Of a stretch of DNA of 64,000 nt, positions 43,704 through 52,041 are shown one piece after another (the first letter of the stretch is position 1; each line of letters opens with the position of its first letter). The notes beneath the pieces were generated by a model. That model saw nothing but the letters and a program-made list of their open reading frames with translations, ran no database searches and was not told the origin of the DNA. The DNA comes from Rhodoplanes sp049284695 (lineage in GTDB: Bacteria > Pseudomonadota > Alphaproteobacteria > Rhizobiales > Xanthobacteraceae), in the NCBI GenBank assembly GCA_049284695.1, contig JBAPYK010000175.1, positions 6,852 through 70,851 on the forward strand. The letters are read 5' to 3'. The position numbers and the translations under genes were made by a program.

Positions 43704-45155
43704 ATGTCGGGAAACACTCGTCACGGGATGTCGGCCATCGACGTTTTGATGGCCCTTGATTCCAGAATCGCCAATCCGTTCTTTGCTCGCTTGTTGCCGG
43801 CAAATCCAATCACTGAAATTTCGCGCCAGGAAGCCCTCAATCGGCTCTCGCCGATCATTCACGCACTTGCTGATCCGAACGATCCGACGAACGGCGACGT
43901 GCCTGCCGGATACACATTCTTCGGTCAGTTCATCGACCACGACATCACGCTCGACGTTTCAAGCGAGCTAGGGCGCGTCATCAATCCGGACACGATACGC
44001 AATATCAGGACTCCGGCGCTCGACCTCGACTGCGTCTATGGCTCCGGACCTGATGGTTCGCCCCACATCTATTTGCCGTCGAAGAAAGGCTTTCTGCTTT
44101 TCGGGACGAAGGACAATGAGTACGACCTTTCACGCAACTGTAAGGACGTCGCGCTTATCGGCGATCCCCGCAACGACGAGAACGGCATCGTATCGCAGAT
44201 CCACGGCTACATGATTCAGTTTGCCAACCTCGTTCTTCAGCACGTGTCCTCACAGGGGGTGGCCGGCGTGCCGAATGCCGAGTCACTGAAATTGATGAGC
44301 GATAATCCGTTTGAAGTGGCGCGCGGCTTGGTCCGGTGGCATTACCAATACGTCGTGCTGCACGATTTTCTGCCGCGCTTTGTCGACCCCGCCGTGTTCA
44401 AGAGCGTGATGGAAGCGTTCAGAAACCGCCGGCTGCCCAGGCCGTTCACGACAAATTCTCCGATCATGCCGATTGAGTTCGCCGGTGCCGCCTATCGCTT
44501 CGGCCATGCGACTATTCAAAGCAAATACGCGATGAACGGCAGCACTACACTCGAACTGTTTGGACCAAAAGGCATTCCCGCTTTTGGCAAGAAAGACCCC
44601 GCCCAGAATATCGATCTCGAACTCTTCTTCGACATTCCGGGCAGCGCCAAGAAGTTTCAGCCGGCGCGGCGGATTGGATTGAAGATTGCAAAACAGCTGT
44701 TCGATCTTCCCTTCGTCGGTTCCGGCGACACGGTCCTGGACGACCTCACGATCAAGGAACGTGATAACAAGAGCCTGGCCCACCGCAACATCTATCGCGA
44801 TCGCTTTACGCTGCTCCTGCCGTCTGGTCAGCAGGTTGCGCGGGCCATGGGCAAGTCGCCGCTCGAGCCCAATAAGGCCTTTAAGGATGCGAGGATCGAT
44901 AAAGTGCCGCTCTGGTATTACATCCTCCAGGAGGGCGAAGCGCACAATGGCAAGCTCGGTTGGGTCGGCGGAACCATTGTTGCGGCCGTGCTTATTCGGT
45001 TGTTGGTCGAAGACCGGGTGTCGGTGTGGCATCACCCCGAATGGAAGCCCGTTTTCGGCGCCGATGCGAAGCCTTATACGCTCGGCCACCTGTTGAAGTG
45101 GACGCGCGAGAACCGCGGGAAGATCGATTTTTGGGGCGATCTGAAGTGTCCATGA
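43704..45155 (+). CDS. animal-type haem peroxidase family protein
   Basis: The 483-residue protein resembles the peroxidase-cyclooxygenase superfamily. The distal haem site is FFGQFIDHDITLD with His79, preceded by the usual GY motif. The proximal histidine lies in YRFGHATIQSKY. Other landmarks are DLDCVYGSG, LIGDPRNDEN, IHGYMIQFANLVL and the long RNIYRD region. There is no signal peptide, so it is cytoplasmic or exported by another route. ATG 43704 follows GGGGA by seven bases. It would oxidise substrates with H2O2; no partner genes are adjacent. Confidence 0.88.
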   Translation: MSGNTRHGMSAIDVLMALDSRIANPFFARLLPANPITEISRQEALNRLSPIIHALADPNDPTNGDVPAGYTFFGQFIDHDITLDVSSELGRVINPDTIRNIRTPALDLDCVYGSGPDGSPHIYLPSKKGFLLFGTKDNEYDLSRNCKDVALIGDPRNDENGIVSQIHGYMIQFANLVLQHVSSQGVAGVPNAESLKLMSDNPFEVARGLVRWHYQYVVLHDFLPRFVDPAVFKSVMEAFRNRRLPRPFTTNSPIMPIEFAGAAYRFGHATIQSKYAMNGSTTLELFGPKGIPAFGKKDPAQNIDLELFFDIPGSAKKFQPARRIGLKIAKQLFDLPFVGSGDTVLDDLTIKERDNKSLAHRNIYRDRFTLLLPSGQQVARAMGKSPLEPNKAFKDARIDKVPLWYYILQEGEAHNGKLGWVGGTIVAAVLIRLLVEDRVSVWHHPEWKPVFGADAKPYTLGHLLKWTRENRGKIDFWGDLKCP

Positions 45156-45178
45156 TGCGGCCCTCAGGTCGGCCGCAT
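45155..45178 (+). terminator. hairpin after the peroxidase gene
   Basis: The perfect 8-bp arms ATGCGGCC and GGCCGCAT enclose an 8-base loop, starting at the stop codon. There is no T-run, so termination is only likely. Confidence 0.4.
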
Positions 45179-45272
45179 GCAGCCTAACAGGCTATTGAAA
45201 AACCCGCTCGTGCTGAAGGTGCGGTTGTGATTCGCTTCGGCCTTCTTCACCTTATCCGGAGCTTCTGTCTCC

Positions 45273-46448
45273 TTACCGCACCAGCTCCCGCATCGCCTTG
45301 TCCAACCCCTCGAGGGTTAGCGGATACATGCGTCCGGCTATGAGCTGGCGCACCATGGTGATCGATTGGGTGTAGCCCCAGTGCTCCTCGGGAATCGGGT
45401 TGAGCCACACGCAGGCGGGATAGGTGCGGATCACGCGGTCGAGCCACACCTGCCCCGCCTCCTCGTTCAAATGCTCGACCGAGCCGCCCGGCACGACGAT
45501 CTCATAGGGGCTCATGGAGGCGTCGCCGACGAAGATCACCTTGTAGTCGTGCGGATAGGTGTGCAGCACATCCCAGGTCGGCGTGGTGAGGTCCCAGCGG
45601 CGGCGGTTCTCCTTCCACACCTTCTCGTACAGGCAGTTGTGGAAGTAGAAATATTCGAGATGCTTGAATTCGAGTCGCGCCGCGGAGAACAGCTCCTCGG
45701 TGAGTTTGATGTGCCAATCCATCGAGCCGCCGACGTCGAAGAATGCGAGCACCTTCACCGCGTTGTGCCGCTCCGGGCGCAGCTTGATGTCGAGATAGCC
45801 CTTGTGCGCCGTCTCCTTGATGGTGCCGTCGAGGTCGAGTTCCTCCGGCGCGCCGGTGCGGGCGAACTTGCGCAGGCGGCGCAGCGCGATCTTGATGTTG
45901 CGGGTGCCGAGCTCGACGTCGCCGTCGAGGTCCTTGAACTCGCGCTTGTCCCACACCTTCACCGCGCGGAAATTGCGGTTCTTGTCCTGACCGATGCGGA
46001 TGCCTTCCGGATTGTAGCCGTAGGCGCCGTAGGGCGAGGTGCCGCCGGTGCCGATCCATTTCGAGCCGCCGTGATGGGCGCCCTTCTGCTCGGCGAGGCG
46101 CTTCATGAATTCCTCGATGAGCTTGTCCAGCCCGCCCATCGCCTCGATCTGCTGCTTCTCCTCCTCGGTAAGATATTTCTCCGCGAGCTTCTTCAGCCAC
46201 TCGGCCGGGATCTCGACCGTGACCGCCTCGCTCATCAGGTCGAGGCCCTTGAACACGTGGCCAAAGACGCGGTCGAACTTGTCGAGATTGCGCTCGTCCT
46301 TTACCAGCGTCGCGCGCGCGAGATAGTAGAAGTCTTCGACCCGGCGCGAGGCGAGATCGGCCTCCATCGCTTCCATCAGCGTCAGGTACTCGCGTAGCGT
46401 CACCGGCAGGCCGGCGCTTTTGAGCTCATGAAAGAAGGTGACGAACAT
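45273..46448 (-). CDS. VWA-domain protein, CoxE-like
   Basis: The 391-residue protein is of the CoxE/VWA type. The N-terminal domain starts MFVTFFHELKSAGLPVTLRE, typical of the family. The MIDAS metal site in the VWA domain reads VLAFFDVGGSMDWH, in place of the usual DxSxS. A later DASMSPYE also fits a metal or turn site. Such proteins usually act with an AAA+ ATPase of the MoxR kind to assemble or activate enzymes; the ATPase is not adjacent here. ATG 46448 follows GGAGA. The upstream frame to 46829 is a shadow of the divergent BrkB gene. Confidence 0.85.
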   Translation of the reverse strand: MFVTFFHELKSAGLPVTLREYLTLMEAMEADLASRRVEDFYYLARATLVKDERNLDKFDRVFGHVFKGLDLMSEAVTVEIPAEWLKKLAEKYLTEEEKQQIEAMGGLDKLIEEFMKRLAEQKGAHHGGSKWIGTGGTSPYGAYGYNPEGIRIGQDKNRNFRAVKVWDKREFKDLDGDVELGTRNIKIALRRLRKFARTGAPEELDLDGTIKETAHKGYLDIKLRPERHNAVKVLAFFDVGGSMDWHIKLTEELFSAARLEFKHLEYFYFHNCLYEKVWKENRRRWDLTTPTWDVLHTYPHDYKVIFVGDASMSPYEIVVPGGSVEHLNEEAGQVWLDRVIRTYPACVWLNPIPEEHWGYTQSITMVRQLIAGRMYPLTLEGLDKAMRELVR

Positions 46449-46575
46449 CCGTTTCTCTCCGGCCGTCGCCCCATGTTTGTAATACGGCCGTCGGCACGCG
46501 TCGAGCGGATGCCCAAGCGGCCGGCACAGGCACACGACCCGCGGCCTCGAGCCAAGCGTCGCGCGACAGGCCGAC

Positions 46576-47586
46576 GTGGCGGCGTTCACAGCCGATGCGG
46601 AACCCGCCCATCCCGATCCGGTTATTCCAGCATTCGCCCGGGCGCACGCCGCGGCAGAAGCGGAGCGTGACCCGGTGGCCAGTTCCAAGCGTGAAATAAA
46701 GGTCGATCCGCCCGTGTTCGGGTGGTTCAGCGTATTGAAGCGAACATATAATCGTTTCAGCGAACATCGCGTCACGACGGTAGCCGGGGGCGTCACCTTT
46801 TTCTCGCTGCTTGCGATTTTTCCCGCCATCGCGGCGCTCGTCGCAATCTATGGCCTGTTCTCCGATCCCACGCGATTGACCGGGCACATCGACAGCCTTC
46901 GCCACGTCCTGCCGGGCGGCGGCGTCGAGGTGGTCGGCGACCAGATGCGGCGTGTCGCCTCGCAGGGCCGCAGCGCGCTCGGAACCACATTTCTCATAAG
47001 CCTCGCGATTTCGCTGTGGAGCGCCAACTCAGGCATGAAGGCTTTGTTCGACGCGCTCAACATTGTCTACGATGTGAACGAGAGACGCGGCTTCTTCCGG
47101 CTGAACGCAATATCGCTGATGTATACGTTCGGCGCGATCGGCTTCATCCTGCTCGCGCTGGCTGCGCTCGTGGTGCTGCCGGTCGTGTTCAGCTATGTCG
47201 GGCTGGGCAGCGCAATTGCGCAGATTCTGAATGTCGGCCGCTGGCCGGCGCTGTTGATCGTTCTCATGTTCGCCCTCGCCTTGGTCTATCGCTTCGGACC
47301 GAACCGCGAGAGCGCGAAGTGGCGCTGGATCACCTGGGGCAGCGCCACCGCGGCGTTGCTGTGGCTCGGAGCATCGGCGCTGTTTTCCTGGTACGCGGAA
47401 AATTTCGCCAATTTCAACAAGACCTACGGGACGCTCGGCGCCGTCATCGGCTTCATGATGTGGTTGTGGATGTCCGCGATTGTCATCCTCGTCGGCGCGG
47501 AGCTTGACGCCGAACTCGAATGCCAGGATCCCTCGTCAAGCAAGCTCTCTGGCGGTGAGTCATCGCCCGAGAACGTTAGACCTTAG
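46576..47586 (+). CDS. YihY/BrkB-family inner-membrane protein
   Basis: The 336-residue protein has six or so hydrophobic segments. Landmarks are VTTVAGGVTFFSLLAIFPAI, the SLWSANSGMKALFDALNIVY stretch, YTFGAIGFILLALAALVVLP, and FNKTYGTLGAVIGFMMWLWM with the closing ILVGAELDAELE, which match the YihY/BrkB family. The family's exact function is unknown; despite an old RNase BN label it is a membrane protein. The true start may be GTG 46676 rather than GTG 46576, since the first 35 residues are low-complexity. Confidence 0.85.
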   Translation: MAAFTADAEPAHPDPVIPAFARAHAAAEAERDPVASSKREIKVDPPVFGWFSVLKRTYNRFSEHRVTTVAGGVTFFSLLAIFPAIAALVAIYGLFSDPTRLTGHIDSLRHVLPGGGVEVVGDQMRRVASQGRSALGTTFLISLAISLWSANSGMKALFDALNIVYDVNERRGFFRLNAISLMYTFGAIGFILLALAALVVLPVVFSYVGLGSAIAQILNVGRWPALLIVLMFALALVYRFGPNRESAKWRWITWGSATAALLWLGASALFSWYAENFANFNKTYGTLGAVIGFMMWLWMSAIVILVGAELDAELECQDPSSSKLSGGESSPENVRP

Positions 47587-47765
47587 TCTTGCCGAGCCAG
47601 ACGTTAGTCTTGCAGACATCGCCGAGGTCCGGCGCAAACATCCCGGAGTGCGCGAGATTTTCATTTGTGCGGGGCGACGCACGTCACGCGCGACATCTCA
47701 GCGGTCATCGTTCTGCCCTGATGTTGCCGTGCGGGTGATTAGAACAGAGTCCAAGGAGAACGCGA

Positions 47766-49793
47766 ATGCGTCGCCGGGTTTGGTCATCCATCATTGCTGC
47801 GTGCGCGGGCGTAGTTCTGCTCGGCGCGTCGGGCGAACTTGCTTCGGCCCAGCTCGCGCTCACGCCGCCGGATGCCGTGACGTCGGCGCCGTTGCCGGAG
47901 CCCGCCGTGGGCGTCACGATCGAGTGGCGGGTGCGCAATCGGTTCCGCTTGTTTCGCGATGAGCGGGATTTCGACCGGCACGTCGCGGCGCAGTTGGGAC
48001 GCAGCATCCTCGCCGCTGAGCAGACACTCGCGCTGGAGAGCGGCGGCCTCGGATGGGCGCGCGACATGGTCGCGCGGCTCTGCGTTGATTCCGCCGGCAA
48101 CTTGGTCGAGGAATGCGTGCGCGACGGCGTGCGTGAATCCTATCTCGCTCCGGTCGATCATTTGGTCGAAGCGCGCCTGGCGGGGCCCCTCGACGCGTCC
48201 GCCAGCTGCGCCTGGAGCTTCGAAGACGGCGACGGCGAACCGCGCAGTCTGACCGTCGGCTGTGGCGAACCGATCAATATACGCGTCGTGTACGGTCGGC
48301 CGACCATCGCCGTGGTCGACATGACCGCGAACGCCAAGACCACCCGGGCGACGACGGAAATTCTCGTACGCGATCTCCTGATCGCCGGACTTGGCGACTC
48401 GATCGCGTCGGGCGAAGGCAATCCGGATCGGCCGGTCGCCCTGGCCGACGACGGCTTCTGTTTCCGCCAGTTCATCGCCACGGGAGCAAGCGAATATTTC
48501 CGCCCCGGCCGCGCCGGCTATCAGGGCGATAAATCCTGCGGCGGGGGACAAAGCGCCGAATCCGATCGCGTCGCCTGGGCGCGGCTCGCCGCTCGCTGGA
48601 TGAGCGCGCCTTGTCACCGCTCGCTCTATTCCTATCAACTGCGGGCCGCGCTGGCGTTCGCGGTGGAGAATCCGCGTCTTGCGGTGACATTCATCCCGCT
48701 CGCCTGCACCGGCGCGACGATCGAAGCGGGGCTGTTCGGCTCGCAACGCGCCCGCGAACTCAATTGCGGCGTCAGTGGCGCTTCATCGTGTCCGGCGAGC
48801 GTTCCCGCGCAACTCGGACGGCTGCGCGAGCTTATCGCCCGCGCGCAACGGGCGATGCCCAGCCGAAGCCTCGATCTCGTGTTTCTGACCATCGGCGCCA
48901 ACGATATCGATTTCTCCGGGCTCGTCGCCGACGTGATCATCGAGGCGCGCGCGGAACGATTGCTGTTTCAGCGCGGCGGCATGATCTCGAATGTCGAGGC
49001 GGCGCAATCCGTCCTCGACAGCAAGCTCCCCGCCGCCTTCGCCAAACTGCGGCTCGCGCTCAAGCCGCTTGTCGGGGGGAGCCTCGACCGGGTTGTCTAC
49101 GTCCCCTATGGAAATCCGGCGCTCAGCCCCACCGGAGGCGCCTGTCCGGGCGGCCGCGATGGATTCGATATTCATCCCGCCTTCGGCGTGGACGGCGAGC
49201 GCCTGAATGCGGTGACGTCGTTCGTCGAGAACCGGTTTTTCCCCCGGATCAAGGCGCTTGCGACATGTGGCGCCGGCGTTTTGTGCAACGATCCCATCAA
49301 CCAGCGCATGACCTTCGTCGAAGCCCATCGGCTCAGCTTTGGCGAACATGGGTTTTGCGCGCGGGCGGCAAGCGATCCTGTTTTCGATCAGGACTGTTTC
49401 TCGTCTGACGGAACGAGTTTCGCCTCAGGCCCGTTGGGGGGCGCGACAGATTCGCTCCGGTGCAACCATCGGGCAAGCGAATTCCGCCCCTACGCCTCGC
49501 GCGCCCGCTGGATCAGGACCGCCAACGACAGCTACTTCGCGGCGATGACCTTCCCCGAGGGCGTCTCGGCGACGTTGCAGCCGAGCAATCTGCATGACGC
49601 GACTTGGGGCGTGCTGTCGGCCGTTTACGGCGGCGCGATTCATCCAACCGCCGAAGGACACGCCGCCATGGCCGATGCCGCCACCGCAGCCGCACGGACC
49701 GTGCTTAATCTGCAGCAACCCTTCAATTCGATCGTAGCGACGCCGCTCTCCGACCCGCTCGCGGTCGCGCCGAATCATGGCGCGCCGCGTTGA
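47766..49793 (+). CDS. large secreted SGNH-hydrolase-like protein
   Basis: The 675-residue protein has a signal peptide and, from about residue 215, an SGNH/GDSL hydrolase domain: LGDSIASGEGNPD carries the nucleophile Ser, LTIGANDIDFSG the Asn block, and GGAIHPTAEGHAAMAD the Asp-x-x-His-like block, here HPTAEGH. A long N-terminal region of about 210 residues of unknown fold precedes it, and there are several cysteines likely forming disulfides in the periplasm. AAGGAG lies before ATG 47766. Such enzymes cleave esters of lipids or polysaccharides. It stands alone, between BrkB and the ferredoxin reductase. Confidence 0.85.
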   Translation: MRRRVWSSIIAACAGVVLLGASGELASAQLALTPPDAVTSAPLPEPAVGVTIEWRVRNRFRLFRDERDFDRHVAAQLGRSILAAEQTLALESGGLGWARDMVARLCVDSAGNLVEECVRDGVRESYLAPVDHLVEARLAGPLDASASCAWSFEDGDGEPRSLTVGCGEPINIRVVYGRPTIAVVDMTANAKTTRATTEILVRDLLIAGLGDSIASGEGNPDRPVALADDGFCFRQFIATGASEYFRPGRAGYQGDKSCGGGQSAESDRVAWARLAARWMSAPCHRSLYSYQLRAALAFAVENPRLAVTFIPLACTGATIEAGLFGSQRARELNCGVSGASSCPASVPAQLGRLRELIARAQRAMPSRSLDLVFLTIGANDIDFSGLVADVIIEARAERLLFQRGGMISNVEAAQSVLDSKLPAAFAKLRLALKPLVGGSLDRVVYVPYGNPALSPTGGACPGGRDGFDIHPAFGVDGERLNAVTSFVENRFFPRIKALATCGAGVLCNDPINQRMTFVEAHRLSFGEHGFCARAASDPVFDQDCFSSDGTSFASGPLGGATDSLRCNHRASEFRPYASRARWIRTANDSYFAAMTFPEGVSATLQPSNLHDATWGVLSAVYGGAIHPTAEGHAAMADAATAAARTVLNLQQPFNSIVATPLSDPLAVAPNHGAPR

Positions 49794-49809
49794 CGTCCGG
49801 CAGCGTGGC

Positions 49810-50838
49810 CTATGCCGCGCCGAGCTTCTTCTGCAGGCTGGTCGACGAGGTGGTGTATTGAAACACCAGCCTCTGTTCGGGATAAACATAGCGATAGGCC
49901 TGCTGCGCCATGAGCGCCGCTTCGTGAAAACCGGACAGGATCAGCTTCAGCTTTCCGGGATAGGTGTTGATGTCGCCGATCGCGAACAGCCCCGGAATAT
50001 TGGTTTCGAACTTCGCGGTGTCGACCGGTATCAGATCGCCCTCCAGCTGGAGGCCCCACCCGGTCACCGGCCCGAGGCGCATGGTAAGCCCGAAGAACGG
50101 CAACAGCGCGTCGCATGCGATCGTGGCGGTCCCGCCATCGCTCAGCTTGACGGTTGCGCCGGCGAGCATGCCGCCCTCGCCTTGGAGGGCCATCACTTGC
50201 CCGATGACGAGATCCATCTCGCCGGCAGCGACGAGCGCGCGCATTTTTTTCACGGTGTCCGGCGCGGCGCGGAACTCGTCGCGCCGGTGCACCAGCGTGA
50301 CGTGCTCGGCGATCGGCGCCAGATTAAGCGTCCAATCGAGCGCGGAATCGCCGCCGCCGATGATCACGACTCGCCTATCCCGGAAAAACTCCATCCGGCG
50401 CACGGCATAGAACACCGAGGCGCCTTCATATTCCTCGATGCCCTTGATCGGCGGACGTTTCGGTTGGAACGAGCCGCCGCCCGCGGCGATCACCACGACC
50501 TTCGCCTCGAAAGGCACACCGGTTGCGGTCACACAACGGAACAAAGGATCGCCGATTTTCGTAATGCTCGCGATCATCTCGCCGAAATGGAAGGCCGGAT
50601 GAAACGGTCTGATCTGCATCATCAAAGCGTCGGTCAGCCCTTGGCCGGTGATCACCGGAATCGCCGGAATGTCATAGATCGGTTTTTCCGGGTAAAGCTC
50701 CGCGCACTGGCCTCCCGGCCTGTCCAGCACATCGACAAGATGGGCCCTGATGTCGAGGAGGCCGAGCTCAAATACCGCAAACAGGCCGACCGGGCCTGCC
50801 CCTATGATAAGTGCATCGGTCTTAATGAGATCGATCAT
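49810..50838 (-). CDS. ferredoxin-NADP reductase, thioredoxin-reductase-like type
   Basis: The 342-residue flavoprotein has the FAD fold at the N-terminus (ALIIGAGPVGLFAVFELG), the NADPH fold at about residue 155 (RVVIIGGGDSALDWTLNLAP), and the closing LFAIGDINTYPGKLKLILSG. It lacks the CxxC redox motif of true thioredoxin reductases (the place reads IGGGDSALDW), which fits this FNR type. It transfers electrons between NADPH and ferredoxin. The ferredoxin gene lies 131 bp upstream in the same direction, so the two are probably a working pair. Confidence 0.9.
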   Translation of the reverse strand: MIDLIKTDALIIGAGPVGLFAVFELGLLDIRAHLVDVLDRPGGQCAELYPEKPIYDIPAIPVITGQGLTDALMMQIRPFHPAFHFGEMIASITKIGDPLFRCVTATGVPFEAKVVVIAAGGGSFQPKRPPIKGIEEYEGASVFYAVRRMEFFRDRRVVIIGGGDSALDWTLNLAPIAEHVTLVHRRDEFRAAPDTVKKMRALVAAGEMDLVIGQVMALQGEGGMLAGATVKLSDGGTATIACDALLPFFGLTMRLGPVTGWGLQLEGDLIPVDTAKFETNIPGLFAIGDINTYPGKLKLILSGFHEAALMAQQAYRYVYPEQRLVFQYTTSSTSLQKKLGAA

Positions 50839-50969
50839 GCGAGTCCCTGCATTCCGGCGCCTGCGCGCGCGCAGACCCCGTCGATTCGGAGCGAAGCGAT
50901 GGTTCTTATTGTTTCTCTGTTTTGATGGCCAGCGACCCGGTTCGGATACTCAGCAACTCTTCGGATCAT

Positions 50970-51290
50970 CTAGGCCTGCCGCTCCGGCGTTCGCACCACC
51001 AGCCCGTCGAGTTCCTCGCTCACCTTGATCTGACAGGACAGACGCGAGTTGGGCCGAACATCATATCCGAAATCGAGCATATCCTCTTCCATCGCGGCGG
51101 GCGGCCCGACTTTCTCGCGCCAAGCCTCGTCGACATACACGTGACAGGTGGCGCAGGCGCAGGCGCCTCCGCATTCAGCTTCGATTCCGGGCACTCCGTT
51201 CTTGATCGCCGTTTCCATCACCGTTGCGCCCACCTGGGCGTCGACGGTGCGCTCAGTCCCGGCGACATCAATGTACGTGATCTTGACCAT
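50970..51290 (-). CDS. adrenodoxin-type 2Fe-2S ferredoxin
   Basis: The 106-residue protein has the cluster ligands Cys40, Cys46, Cys49 and Cys86 (C-x5-C-x2-C plus a later C) in EAECGGACACATCHVYVDE and RLSCQIKV. That spacing is the adrenodoxin/putidaredoxin type, which feeds electrons to cytochrome P450 or other monooxygenases, or serves iron-sulfur cluster assembly. An extra Cys44 lies in the loop. It is paired with the reductase downstream. No P450 gene is in the window. Confidence 0.92.
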   Translation of the reverse strand: MVKITYIDVAGTERTVDAQVGATVMETAIKNGVPGIEAECGGACACATCHVYVDEAWREKVGPPAAMEEDMLDFGYDVRPNSRLSCQIKVSEELDGLVVRTPERQA

Positions 51291-52041
51291 GTGGCTAGCG
51301 ACAAAGAATGGGAGGGATTGGCAATTTCGGTAAACTTACCGGCTCTCATTATCTCAACCGCTCTCTTTGTATAGCTGCTGAGCAACCCGCGGACCGGCTG
51401 CTCGCGCTCTCCTCAATGGAGTTTTTTGTAGCCCAGGCAAGCAAATGGCCCCGGCTTTTGACCGGGGCCACTGTCCGCCGGACGATGTGAGGGGGGGTGG
51501 GGGGCTCGTCCAGCTTCCAGGGGTGAAAGTTAGGGCCTCCGTTATGTTTTACAAGGCGGCATGCGCACCCGCTTCACTCTGACGCATCCTGGTAGCGGCT
51601 GCCGGACCTCGGCCGATCGACCGCAAATTCACGAGGATGTGCAAGGACATCTCACCATCGGCCGGTTCGGTCGGGACGGCGGCAGCCGGATCGATCAACA
51701 CCTTTTCAAGCCAGGATCGGCCGGTCCCATCTCGCCCAACGAGGGCCCGGCGGCGCTGTCCGTCATCACCTCGTCGCCGCATAGCCGCCGCATTGTCGCC
51801 GTCAGGCTGGCAGCGCCGAACCCGGCAGGCCCGGATTCGCGCGTTAACGATGATTAAAAAGAGGTTACCGAACTGGTTTCCTTGGGGCTGTCAGAACGTT
51901 AGGATGCCTGCCTGGGGGGCAGACGAGCGGCTTTGCCTGCTTGTCTGGGCGTGGCGGCCTTGGTGGCGCCCGCAATTCGGTAGACCCCGACAGTCCTCAG
52001 GGCCTCAGTCCTGTCCGGCGTAGCATGCGAGGCGACAAGCA
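51291..52041. other. divergent intergenic region, no gene seen
   Basis: This 751-bp region lies between the ferredoxin gene and the giant coiled-coil gene. Open frames on both strands are short or lack signals. A perfect 9-bp hairpin at 51446-51470 (arms TGGCCCCGG and CCGGGGCCA) is the only structure seen. It is not followed by a T-run on the plus strand. Confidence 0.5.
51446..51470. other. perfect 9-bp hairpin
   Basis: The arms TGGCCCCGG and CCGGGGCCA flank a 7-base loop CTTTTGA in a divergent intergenic region. It could be a leftover terminator of a lost gene, or a transcript structure. Confidence 0.5.

Noticed and set aside
45184..45240. GGCTATTGAAAAA stretch resembling an insertion-sequence end
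   Set aside because: No matching inverted end or transposase fragment was found nearby.
46449..46829. N-terminal extension of the VWA protein
   Set aside because: It overlaps the divergent BrkB gene; MFVTFF at 46448 is the usual family start and has GGAGA upstream.
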